NCBI GenBank assembly: GCA_033002965.1
Contig: JAURVB010002099.1
Span: forward strand, 62,001-126,000
Direction: 5' to 3'
Origin: Piper betle
Taxonomy: Eukaryota; Streptophyta; Magnoliopsida; Piperales; Piperaceae
DNA: 64,000 nucleotides
The notes under the pieces were generated by a model. The model worked only from the letters and a program-made list of their open reading frames with translations, ran no database searches and was not told the origin of the DNA. The position numbers were made by a program, and so were the translations under genes. Below are positions 9,052 through 19,346 of the stretch, piece after piece (position 1 is the stretch's first letter; the number at the start of each line of letters is the position of its first letter).

Positions 9052-11856
9052 ATGGCAGTTCCCGCTCAAGGCAAGGTTTTCGTGCACTACAACCACGCCG
9101 ATTCATGTAGCCGTGCCCGATGGACCGCAAAGTTTGTATCTTCACACTCCCATTTTTGGCATTTTTGTTATTATTATTGAGATCGTATCTGTGTGTGTTT
9201 TGTATTTGAAGATTGAATTGGTGATGTGCGTGCTGTTGGTCAGGGAATGCTACAATTATTTGTATGAGCGGGATTGGAAAGGTGTGGCGGGATTTTATTC
9301 TGGTTTGGTGAATGGGCGCTTTAGCTTGTCCAACTTGTTTGGCTCTGAGGTAGTTTCATCCTTTCGCTTCGATTTGGAAGTCATCTATTGATCTTATGAT
9401 GAAAATTGATTTGTCGGAAATGGGGAAGACATGAGAGATGACATAAAAATTTTGGAATTTTCATTTGCATGTTTGGACAACAAGATTGGAAAGGAGGTGA
9501 CAAGACTAAAAATCATAATTTCATATTTTCAAAAAAATCTTCATCACCTATTTTTTTCCTCATGTTTTGAGTAAGTAATTTTTTTGTGTAGCAGACCACT
9601 TGGAGGTAATTCATATTTTTTCTTCTTCAAAATTTACTGCCAATTGAACACTTGGGAAGCCATACTATTACATAATAATAATAATAATAATAATCAATTC
9701 ATTCTTCCATTCCTCTCTTGCTAACCAAACATATCCATAATTTATTTCCTAGTTGATATAGTTGCTCTTAGCTACCTTCATTCTCGAGGATTTGATTATG
9801 TGCAACAAACGTTCAATTTCTTAGGTGGTGTTTTATCTGCATTTGTTGCAGCCAGTTAGTCCAGAGGTACCTTCTTGTCTCAATGCAGAGGATTTGAGAG
9901 CTGATGAGGAGCTGAAGGTTGTCAAAGGTCAAAGAAAGGGGGAAGGTGGGCAAGAGTGACCTTTAAGATTGTAATGTCGTACCATGGTGGTTCATTTGAT
10001 GGATGGCAGAAGCAGCCTGGCTTAAACACCGTACAAGGGTCAGTTTTATTCTGCTTGAAACTAGTAGGCAATTCTGCACTTTATTTGTTTGGGATTTTGA
10101 GCCTTGCTTGTTGGATTAATTTTGCTGAATAGCTTTTTGCAGCTCTGTAGAAAAATCTCTAGGCAGATTTGTGGACGAAAAGAAAGTTAAACAGCTAGTA
10201 GATAAATCTCTTCCGGTCGAAGGTTGTGCTGTTGTTGCTGGGAGAACAGACAAAGGGGTGACAGCGCTTCAACAAGTATGTTCCTTCTGTAAGTTTCTTC
10301 TTTCTACCTGATATTTACACCATTCTTTTTCACCCAAAGCAAAATTCATAGGCATTTTGGTTGTTAATTAGCTGTGAATATTAAATACCATCATAAAATA
10401 ACTATGTTATGTGTCAAAACTTTCGTGTTATCTTTCACGGGCATGGATGGGCATCTTAATATAGATTTTTTTAATCATGGTTATGTATTCTTACTTGTAG
10501 ACACATGGAGAGAAGATGTTAAAACAGTTGATATTGAGCAAGCTATCAACAGTATAGCACCTGGAAAAATCAGAGTAATATATGTGTCTCAGGTGATTGC
10601 TATACTCATGTTATCTCTGTCTGTTTTGGTTGTCGGATATGTGCCAGTATAACTGTTGATTTCTGGTTAGAAGTGCTAGTTCTTTACATAATTTTTCTAC
10701 AAACGTACCTTTGAAAATATAGGCAACATAAAATTTGAAAGACATGGTGAGATATATCAACCTCATCTCGTCAAATAAAACCAATCTGATGTGACAGCCT
10801 GAGCTGAAGTTTAACTTCACTGTTTTCTGATTTTTAATGCTTTTCCCTGCTTTGGCTTTTATTCATGTATAGGTGTCACGAATTTTCCATCCTAATTTCT
10901 CCGCCAAATGGAGGCGTTACCTATATATATTCCCCATCAACAAGGAAGAATATCTTCAAGGCAGCGAGGAGATTGATGATACTGGGAGAACATTGGAGCA
11001 AGATACTGCATGCAAGAGAATATGGAACTCATATTCTAAGGAATATGAGACATCAACTTCTAATGATGATGATGAGGAGTGGGAAGAGGAGCATACTGGA
11101 AACAAACCAAGATGCTTCAGCATAAGTAGAGTCAATCAACTGTTGAAGCAGTTGGAGGGGAAGAGTCTGTCGTATAGAATGTTTGCCCGAGATACCAAAG
11201 CATCTAGAAGCATGTAAGGTGTAGTCTTAATATTTGCTTAATATGTTTGTACCGACTTTTTCATGGATGAACAGTTCATAAAAAGTATTTGTTTTGGTTT
11301 TTGTTTAGGGGGCCGCCAACTGAATGTTTCATTTTTCATGCGCGAGCAGCTGAAGGAAAATTGCCTCTCATGTACCATATAAATGGCCAATCTATAAAAC
11401 AATCCCAATGTGGTGAAGAGGATGTTAAAGTGATGTGCGTTGAGCTTGTTGCCAACAGATTTTTGCGCAAGGTAATATTTGAAATAGCTAGCTTCTAGCT
11501 GCATTTGATCCATTTCGTTTTATTTTCCGATTGTTATGCTTCTGTGAGTCATCCATCATGTACTACACTTTTCATGGAATATGGAAGTATCTATTTTCAT
11601 CTTTAAACAAGGTGCGAACAAACACCATTTTCTGTACCTTTTATTTATCTTTTAGAGAGAACATATGCAGATGGTTAGGGTGCTTGTTGCAACGTCCATT
11701 AGGGAAGCAGCTGCGGGAGCTGGCGAAGATGCTCTGATAAAGCTCATGGATGCCACATGTAGACGTGCAACTGCCCCGCCTGCACCAGCAGACGGCCTCT
11801 GCCTCGTTGATGTTGGCTACGCAGACTTCCGGCCTGACTTTTGCCTCATACCATAA
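9052..11856 (+). CDS. tRNA pseudouridine synthase, TruA family (8 exons, one single-base break)
   Basis: The product belongs to the TruA family, which isomerises uridine to pseudouridine in the tRNA anticodon arm. Exons: 9052-9131, 9244-9349, 9852-10038, 10143-10288, 10501-10592, 10873-11213, 11309-11471 and 11671-11856, all with GT-AG introns and compatible phases. The catalytic aspartate is in the motif GRTDKGV (exon 4). The core starts with SYHGGSFDGWQKQPG and ends with DVGYADFRPDF. Exon 6 carries an acidic insert (SNDDDEEWEEE). The start is the ATG at 9052, with an in-frame TAG two codons upstream. Exon lengths sum to 1301, one short of an open frame. The frame entering exon 3 (FGSEPVSPEVPS) and the frame leaving it (RWARVTFKIVMSYHGG) differ by one base at the G run 9938-9942. 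With one more G the product would be about 433 residues. This is either a sequencing error or a recent lesion. Confidence 0.85.
9938..9942 (+). other. G5 homopolymer carrying the apparent one-base deletion
   Basis: Upstream codons read GQRKG and downstream codons read GGRWARVTFK only if the G run is one base longer. As given, the upstream frame hits TGA shortly after the run. Confidence 0.75.
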
Positions 11857-12883
11857 AAAATAGTCTTCAAATATGTTATTCCCATTTGAGGATCAAAGAA
11901 GATCCTGTTTTACAGTAAGGGGGTTTGTCTCAGTATACAATTCCCAATACATAATAGGCGATAATCGCTAGAATTCGTCGAGTAAATTATCTAATTTTGT
12001 TGCATAAAATCTTTTAAATCCTGATTTCACATTGATATACAAAGCAGCTGGACAAATGGCTCTGTTTATTTAGTAGTGCTATGGTAGGGAAGGTTTTTGT
12101 TTTTGTCATCGCTTGTTGACCCAATGTCCCGAACTCGAAGAGACTTGATAAATATGTTACACTCAGTTGTAGGCCGTGGTGGTGACGTTTCTGGCTTCTT
12201 GCTTGGCTTGTTATGAGCCAGTCTTTTGTCACTTTCGAGAACTTTGCATCCTTTTTTTTAAATGATGTATTCCAGAACATCTGTGGACTGTGAAGGATAG
12301 AAATAAAGGGTAGAAAGAGTTTGAGTAGAAGGTCATATTATCAATTCTTATGTGGCTTGCATCCATGTTCTGAACATTCATGTATGTAATAAATTTCACA
12401 ACATTGGATAATACTAAGCAAAAATTGAGTAATCAAGAAAGATTTATTTTGAGGCATACCAAAGCACATAACAATATAATTTTTTTTCTTTTTCTTTTCC
12501 TCCTAACAATAAACTTTGAAGCATATCAATGAAAATATAAATATTTATATATGTAAGTTTTAAAAAAACAGGCCCTAATCGTAATAATCAATTCAAGGGA
12601 GAAGAAATGAGACGATGGCCTTACAGCTCTCACCCAGTGAAACAATTGATCCATGGCCGACGCCCATGCAAATACAATACACACTGCCAGCCCTGCCACC
12701 TCATGACAAAGCTCTGTATAGACCATGTCAATGGCCCTCCTTCGTCTTCCTCCTTCTTCACCTCCTACCACCCACAACCCCTCCCCTCGCCCTCCAACCA
12801 CCATCAACGCCCCTTTTATACTTTCAATATAGCAAAATATATACACGTAGTCGATCTCCTTCCTAGCTCCGAGTCGGCCTTGC
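11857..12883. other. 3' flank of the pseudouridine synthase gene and upstream region of the kinase pseudogene
   Basis: AT-rich up to about 12600, then C-rich low-complexity DNA that opens long but meaningless frames on both strands. The last part is the former promoter/5'UTR of the receptor kinase. No gene seen. Confidence 0.5.
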
Positions 12884-14249
12884 ATGGCGTCATACATTGG
12901 CCGCCTCCTACTATTCACCCTCCTTCTCCACCTCCCGCCGCCGGCCACCTCCAACCCCGACTCTGACGCCGAGGCGCTTCTCCTCTTCAAGGAGTCGTTC
13001 GGCGACAGCGGGGCGCTTAATGACTGGAAGCCCGGCTGCTGGCCTTGCCCCGGCAGCGGTCAGCCGAGCTGGGCCAGCCTGGTCTGCGTCGGCGAGACCC
13101 TCTGGGCCTGCAGTTGGAAGAGATGGGCCTCACCGACGTCGTCAACGTCCGGCGCTCGCCGTCCTCCCCGACCTGCGCAGCCTTCGCGTCGCCGGCAAAG
13201 GCCTCGCCGGGCCCATCCCCGACGTCTGCCGGCTCGGCGCCTTGAAGGCGCTCTACCCATCCCGCAACCGGTTCTCCGGCGAGATCCCCGACCAGGCCTT
13301 CGCAGGCATGAGGTCGTTGAAGAAGCTGCACCTGTGGGACAACCAGTTCTCCGGCGTGGTGCCTGCGTCCCTGGCGGCAGCGCCGAAGCTCCTGGAGCTG
13401 GGATTCTGGCGAGCTTCCGGAGTTCCGGCAACATGAGTTGAAGGCGGCGAACGTTTCGAACAACGCATTGAACGTCTCGACCTCTCCGCCCCCCCGGCGC
13501 TCGCCTAGGCGGTCGACCTCTCCCTCCCCCGGCACTCGATTTCCCTCCCCCAGCACGGTCGACCTCTCCCGCCACGGCGGCCCGCTCTGGCCGGCACCTC
13601 TGTTTTCGAAATCCTCTGTTTCACGCCGGATCTTCGCCGCACGGTGCACGAACGGGGGCTCTTGGCCCGGATATCGTCGACGATCGCGCGGATTTTGCCG
13701 TCGCCGCCGGGGGAGAGGAGGTCGAGGAGGTTGTCGACGTTGGCACCAACGGCGTCGGCAGTGGAGATGGAGCGGGCGGCCACGGAGAAGGCAGGGAGGT
13801 GGGAGAGGATACAGGAGGGGACGCCGGACTTGATGACGGTGGCGAGGCGACGACATCGCTGGCTAGCAGCGGGCCGCCGGCGGCAACGTCGCCGGCCAGA
13901 GCGGCCGCCGGCAGTGGGTGCGGGCAAAACAGAGGTGGATGGCAAATTCGTAATAAAAAATTGACTCGCTCTCGACCCGACTTAATTTTACGATCTAAAT
14001 TTTAAAAAAATTAATAAAATAATTTCGTAATAAAAACTTGACTCGCTTAGTCAATATTACGAAATAAATTTAAAAATATATATATAAAATAATTTCGTAA
14101 AAAAAACTTGACTCTCTCACGGTCAATATTTTACGACTTGCTCTCGAAGTCGCCAGCGAGCGGCCGGCGGCGAGGTCATTAGCGATTGGGTGGCACGACA
14201 AAGGGTGGAAAAACAGAGTCGCCGGCAAAATAAAGGAGGGAGGAGGAAA

Positions 14250-14870
14250 TTGGCAGGGGTAATTTTGTAATAAAAACTTGACTCGCTCTCGACTCTAGTT
14301 AATATTGCGAAATATATCCCGAAAAATATAAAAAATATAATAAAATACCATAAAATAAAATAATTGAGTTCTAATTGATTATTTTATCTTATGGTATTTT
14401 TATCTATTTTTTCATTTTTTCTAGATTTATTTCGTGATATTGACACAAGTTAGGAAAGAAATGAGCAGGGGTAGTTTTGTAATAAAAACTTGACTCGTTC
14501 CGGACTAGAGTCAATATTACGAAATAATTCCCTAAAAATGTAAATAAAATTCAGGAAAATACCAAAAAATAAAATAATCAAATTATAATGGATTATTTTA
14601 TTTTATGGTATTTTACCCTATTTTTTCATATTTTTCAAGAAGAGTAGTTTTAAAATAAAAGCTTGACTCGCTCCCAACTCGATCAATATTACGAAATATA
14701 TCTCAAAAATATGAAAAAAATAGATTAAAATACCATAAAATAAAATAATCTATTAGAACTTGATTATTTTATTTTATCGTATTTTACTATATTTCTTTGT
14801 ATTTTTTGGGATATATTTTATAATATTAACTCAAGTCAGGAGCGAGTCAAGTTTTAATTACGAAATTGCC
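14250..14870. repeat. three tandem hairpin modules
   Basis: Three similar modules each contain an inverted repeat around ACCATAAAATAAAATAAT / ATTATTTTATTTTATGGT. Arms lie at 14343-14365 with 14378-14400, 14556-14579 with 14590-14613, and 14727-14750 with 14762-14785. Outer flanks are TTGACTCGCTC and AATATTACGAAATA, with an inverted version (GGAGCGAGTCAAG) closing the array at 14838-14850. Related flank words occur at 13945-14150 and at 160-260. Confidence 0.75.
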
Positions 14871-15400
14871 ATTGAGCTCTCTGACCTCCCCTGTTTCTCC
14901 TCTACCGACGATCGTCCCCCCCTCCTCTGTTTTTGCCGCTCCACCCCGACCGCCGGTGACCTCGCCGCCGCCGTCACCTGCACTACCGCCGGCCAGCGTC
15001 GCCATCGCCGCCCATCTTTTCCTTCTTTTCCCTTCTTTCTCTTTCCCTTAATCTGCTCGCCGCCCCTCCTGCTCTGTTTCGTGGAGCGCCACCGGCCTCG
15101 GTGCCGATGCCGCCGTCTTGTCGTCAACCATCCTTTGTCGTCGTCGTCCTTCCGTCCAACTTGAGGTGTGACACGGAGGGCGCGGTGGGGGTGCAGGGGC
15201 CGGCGCGGTGGGCGGGCTAGGTGGGCAGGCGCGGCTGGCGGGTGCGGCAACTGATGCAGCGAGCGGGGGCGAGCGGGCTGGCAGGAGCGCTGGGGCGGGG
15301 GGGGGAAGCGGGGCGCGGCTGGGATGCGCGGGTGGTGGCGCGGCGGAGATGGGCGCCACGGCGGAGAAGAGCGGAGTTGGAGGGGAGGGGGGGAGATTGA

Positions 15401-15476
15401 TTTATTTACAGCCGTTGGATTCGAATCCAACGGCTGTAAATAAAATCGAGCACAGCCAAGATGGCTGTGCTCGATT
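15401..15476. repeat. two adjacent palindromes (perfect 44 bp, then 14-bp-arm hairpin)
   Basis: 15401-15444 is a perfect 44-bp palindrome centred on GGATTCGAATCC, with the word ACAGCCGTTGGAT on each arm. It abuts 15444-15476, a hairpin with arms AATCGAGCACAGCC and GGCTGTGCTCGATT around the loop AAGAT. Both would form strong cruciforms or RNA hairpins. They lie at the end of the GC-rich block, before a (TA)n run. Confidence 0.9.
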
Positions 15477-16569
15477 ACAGCAACCTTTTTACCTCATATA
15501 TATATATATAGTAGTTTTGCTCTGCATGAAAAAAAATCATATAAACATAAGCAAACTTTTATGTCTACTGTTTTTACTATTTTATAACCTATGAATTTTG
15601 ACAAAAATATAACAAGGTTTTAACATTTTTGTCATATCATATATACATCTCTCTCCTCATAACTAAATAAGCCTTATGATCTTGTTCTAATTAGAGACGA
15701 TGTTACGATTTCTCTAGCTTTGTACGCTCACAATTTTCGTGGTTCTAAGAGGTACTAATTGACATGAATTAGTAGAAAGCAGATTAAATTTGACGTGAAT
15801 ACATGCACAGCAAACCACTACTTCGTTTTATGCTGCATTTTTTGACCATGAAATGATCAAAATAAACTATGGAAACATTATTATTCAATGTTAAAAGTAA
15901 TAAGAATTGCATACTATCTATCTATAAGCATTGCATTTATTCCCCGTAAATTGCCGGTATGATTGCTTTGAATCCTATGTCTTAACCTGTACAAACTATG
16001 ATAAAGCCATGTTCCATAGAAAAATAATAACATATTGCACAAAAAATCGAAACATTGTCTATTTGTGTTGGCAGGAAACAATGATTTATGCGGGAAACCA
16101 CTTCACAATTCATGCATGCCAAGGAAGAACACGTCTGTTATTCAAAGAGCACTGCTCGTCATCATTGGCATAGCCATTTTCCTCGGCATCTTTGGTGCAA
16201 TAATCGTCATTGTCAGCTACCGAGGTCTGATATACGGTGCCATTAATGACGGGAACAACAAGACGGCGCCCAGCCAAGTGAACGAATTCGAACCCCATTC
16301 CCTTTCCAACCATCATGTAGTTACCACAAGAGAAAAGCTGAGCAGACCGAGCTATACCGATAATGGCCACAATGGGAAGCTAAGCTAGAGAGCAGTTTGA
16401 GTTGCAAGAGTTATTGAGTGCCCATGCGGAGGTGCTGGGGTCAGGGTGCTTGGGGTCTTCTTACAAGGCCGCTCTCAAGAGTGGTCAGATAATGGTGGTC
16501 AAGTGGTTTAGAGACATGAATGCTGTTGACAAGGAGTTCAAGCACCGCATGAAGAGGTTGGGGAAGATG

Positions 16570-17005
16570 TGATAGACTTTATTTAGAATTTAGATTTCAT
16601 ATCAAATTATCGAGAGAAATAAAATAAATAAATGAAATAGCGGAAGCGTACCTGAAGCCATAAAGAAATCAGAGTCTTGATCACTTAAGTTTTGGATCAA
16701 GACTAGTTTTCTAAACTAAAGTTCTGGACAATGGGATACCAGAACGAAAACCAGATATGAATTCAGGGACCATAACCTCCATATTTATAGCCTTAGTTCC
16801 ATAATTCAATTCCACCCATAACGAAAGAGAATTTATGAAAAGGTATCTATACATTAAATTCCACACTTTTCTCATTAAATTCCACACCTTAATTTATGGC
16901 TCATAACCTTTAACTTTAGTGGATCAATTTAATTTAGCCAACCTTATATAATAACATATAATACAATTCCTGATTCATGTATATATTTATGTCCAATTTC
17001 CAACA
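16570..17005 (-). mobile_element. solo LTR (436 bp, probably Copia) in the kinase pseudogene
   Basis: The element is flanked by a perfect 5-bp target duplication AGATG (16565-16569 and 17006-17010). It starts TGATAG and ends CCAACA on the plus strand, so on the minus strand it begins TGTTGGAAATTGG, a typical plant Copia LTR start, and ends CTATCA. The host coding sequence stops at LGKM on the left and continues in family-consistent sequence (HALLLLAYYFGKEEKLLV) on the right. No internal retroelement sequence is present, so it is a solo LTR left by recombination. Confidence 0.9.
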
Positions 17006-17931
17006 AGATGAGCCACCCCATGCGCTTCTTTTGTTGGCTTATTACTTTGGCAAGGAGGAAAAGCTGTTGGTCACCGATTTTGTTGAGAAGTGCAGCTTGA
17101 TGCAAGCTCTTCATGGTAACATCTCAAACTCCAAATTATTAACAAACTGTTCACAATTTTATTATAAGTCAGTGTAAGTGATCATTGCAATCCCATTTTG
17201 TTTATTGCAAATTGTAATTCATGTTGGTGATGATTGTGGTTGATTGATTGCCCAGGCAATGAGGACTCAAGAAGGTCAGTTCTACATTGGCCGACTCGTC
17301 TGAAAATAGTGAAGTGTGTAGTCAGGGGCCTCCCAAATATACGCAAAGAGCTTGCAGGTATGAATCTACCACATGGGCACCTCAAATCCTCCAATGTTTT
17401 GCAAAGCAAGAACATGGATCCTGTCCTCAGAGACTACGGCTTTTCAATTGTGATAAATCCCCATGTTGCCCAACAAATCATGGTGGCCTTCAACTCCCCG
17501 AGTTTAAGAAATATGGACAAGTTTCAAAGAAAACAGATCTATGGAATCTGGGTATATTGATATTGGAGGTGCTAACAGGGAAGTATCCTGCTAATTATAT
17601 GGTAGCAGAGAAAGCTACAGATGGGACAGACTTGGTTGCATGGGTCACTGCAGTGGTCAGAGAAGAGTGGACAGCAGAAGTGTTTGATAAAGAGCTACTT
17701 GGTATTAGAAGAAGTGAAGGAGGGATGTACCAACTGCTGCAGATTGGGTTGAAATGTTGTGAGAAGGATGTTGATAGGAGACGGGACTTGTGAGAAGCTT
17801 TGGACAGGATTGAGAATGTGAAGGAGAAGGATTACTATGACGAGGACTTCTCATTTGCAAGCCAAGACACTAGCCAGATTCCTGCCGAGGTGATTGAAGA
17901 TGAGTTCAATTTTGCTGCAACCGTATTCTGA

Positions 17932-19346
17932 AGAGGTGGGAGACAGAGAATATAATAGAAGGGATTCTGATCTGCACCATGTTCTTGAGAGGGCTCAATC
18001 TGTGAGAATTAGAGAAGGTTATGATGTTGAGGATGGAATTAGTCTGGGATATGCAAACCATGGGAATGTTTGGTGTGTGAAGTGTTCAATCAAGAATGAC
18101 TTTAGTTTTTCCAGATGCTGTGGAAATGGTTATTGGGCGATCATAGACATACTCTTTCTTATTCTTTCCCTCACATAATTCATTTTTAGAGCAGAGCAGT
18201 CCATTTTTCTCCCCCGCATTTGTATTTGGAAATTGGTATAGTTTCTTATACATCTGCTCAGCTGCTGTTTCATGTTCCTTGCACTTGTTAATGTATAATA
18301 ATAGATTTCTAGGTGCTATTACTCTGCACTTTCAGCAATCTTCTTCTCTTGCCTATAATCCAATTAGTCCCTCAGATTTAAAATGTGCTATTACTTGATC
18401 ATACTGAAACTTTATAACTACCGATTTACTTGTGCAGATCTTCCTCTCATGTTTCTTATAAAATCATGTTCAGATACCACTTTAAAATCATGTTTCCTCT
18501 CATGCAGATTTACTATTTTTTCATACCCAGTTTACCTTTTCTGCTCGTGAAAATCAAAAGAAAAGTTTAGCCGATTGGCAAGGTGCATTTGCTGGGAGAA
18601 ACTTTGAGGCCAAAGAATACAACTTCCAATGCATGCAAGATAATCTCTTCCCTATCTTCATAATAATGATGGTGCTCAAGCAAAGTAATGCTCCAATTCA
18701 GAGCTATTTTTTGGCACCAAAGGAGATTCTTCCTGCAACCATCTCCCTGAGAATGGCAACAAGCTTTTGTGTCCTTGCATGAGATGTTTGCTTTAACATG
18801 ACCCAATGCATGGTACAATAAAATTGCAAGAAAGCAAGTGATGCCCAAGGAAGTACATGTATATATCCATTAATCAACATTGTTTACCAAGTCCAACGGC
18901 CAACAATGGAAAAGCGCCCAAGCAACCAATGCTATCAATGGTGCAGGACCAAAATAAACAAGAAGCTGTTACGGCCATGAATAAGAACTTTCAAGTTAGT
19001 AAGAATGGCCCCTCTTTGCGGAAAAATCATGGAAGTTGTATTACCTTCCACCAAATTATATGGTTAGCACAAAGTTTGAATAGCGATGGCCGACGGCTTC
19101 CTCTTGCCGCTTGTCTCTCTTTTCCCTTCGAAAAGAACGGAGAAAAGAGAGACAGACGAGAACACCAACCACTGGAAGGATCAGCTCAACACAAAGCTTG
19201 ATCATACTTGCATTTCTATTCAACAACATTGTGGGTGCCTTCCTCTACCCACTTGATATACGGAGTGCTCATCCGATATGCGCCAAGTAAAGGTGCTTCA
19301 ATTTGGTAGAGTTTGATTTGGTGGAAGAGAAGAAGAGCCAAGTAAA
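17932..19346. other. spacer between the two kinase pseudogenes
   Basis: AT-rich DNA without a supported gene. Short ORFs on both strands (for example minus 18567-18848 and plus 18857-19201) show no domain or family resemblance I recognise. Confidence 0.5.

Larger units (their letters stand above)
13441..16060. repeat. repeat-rich insertion inside the receptor kinase pseudogene
   Basis: Between the last recognisable LRR and the NDLCGKPL segment lies about 2.6 kb foreign to the gene. It has a GC-rich block (13441-13960), AT-rich hairpin modules (13960-14870), and a second GC-rich block (14870-15390) whose start (ATTGCCAT...CTGTTTTTGCCG) is roughly the inverted counterpart of 13890-13960. Then come two adjacent palindromes (15401-15476) and AT-rich DNA to 16060. 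The GC blocks open long frames on both strands without any recognisable domain. The layout suggests a foldback or TIR transposon with GC-rich subterminal parts. Its exact ends were not found. Confidence 0.5.
12884..17931 (+). pseudogene. pollen receptor-like LRR kinase (PRK family), disrupted pseudogene
   Basis: The N-terminus has a signal peptide (LLLFTLLLHL) and an LRR N-cap (SDAEALLLFKESFGD). Then come LRR pieces in shifting frames (LRVAGKGLAGPIPDVCRLG, NRFSGEIPDQAFAGM, LHLWDNQFSGVVPASLAA) to about 13430. After a large insertion it resumes at about 16070 with NDLCGKPL, a membrane segment (16140-16220), and kinase pieces: a glycine loop (GSGCLGSSYKA), VVKWFRDMN, AYYFGKEEKLLVTDFVEKCSL, HGHLKSSNVL, DYGF and KKTDLWNLGILILEVLTGK. 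A normal intron spans 17117-17255. Breaks: frameshifts in the LRRs near 13100-13170, the insertion at 13.44-16.05 kb, a stop at 16386, the solo LTR at 16570-17005, a frameshift near 17490-17520 and TGA at 17791. It ends at TGA 17929-17931. Confidence 0.85.

Noticed and set aside
8850..9145. Minus-strand ORFs over the first exon of the pseudouridine synthase gene
   Set aside because: Antisense shadows of a well-supported exon whose phase and splice donor fit the downstream exons.
9113..9391. 92-residue plus ORF as a separate small gene
   Set aside because: Its second half (ECYNYLYERDWKG...) is exon 2 of the TruA gene in frame; the first half is intron.
12526..12990. 154-residue minus ORF before the kinase pseudogene
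   Set aside because: Composition-driven; it overlaps the start and signal peptide of the plus-strand kinase relic.
13017..13856. 279-residue ORF on the minus strand, and overlapping long ORFs in 12.9-14.0 kb
   Set aside because: Arginine/proline-rich shadow frames of GC-rich DNA; no domain, and the plus strand carries recognisable LRR kinase sequence.
14858..15430. 190-residue minus ORF in a GC-rich block
   Set aside because: Low-complexity proline/arginine composition within a repeat; no family resemblance and no splice or promoter context.
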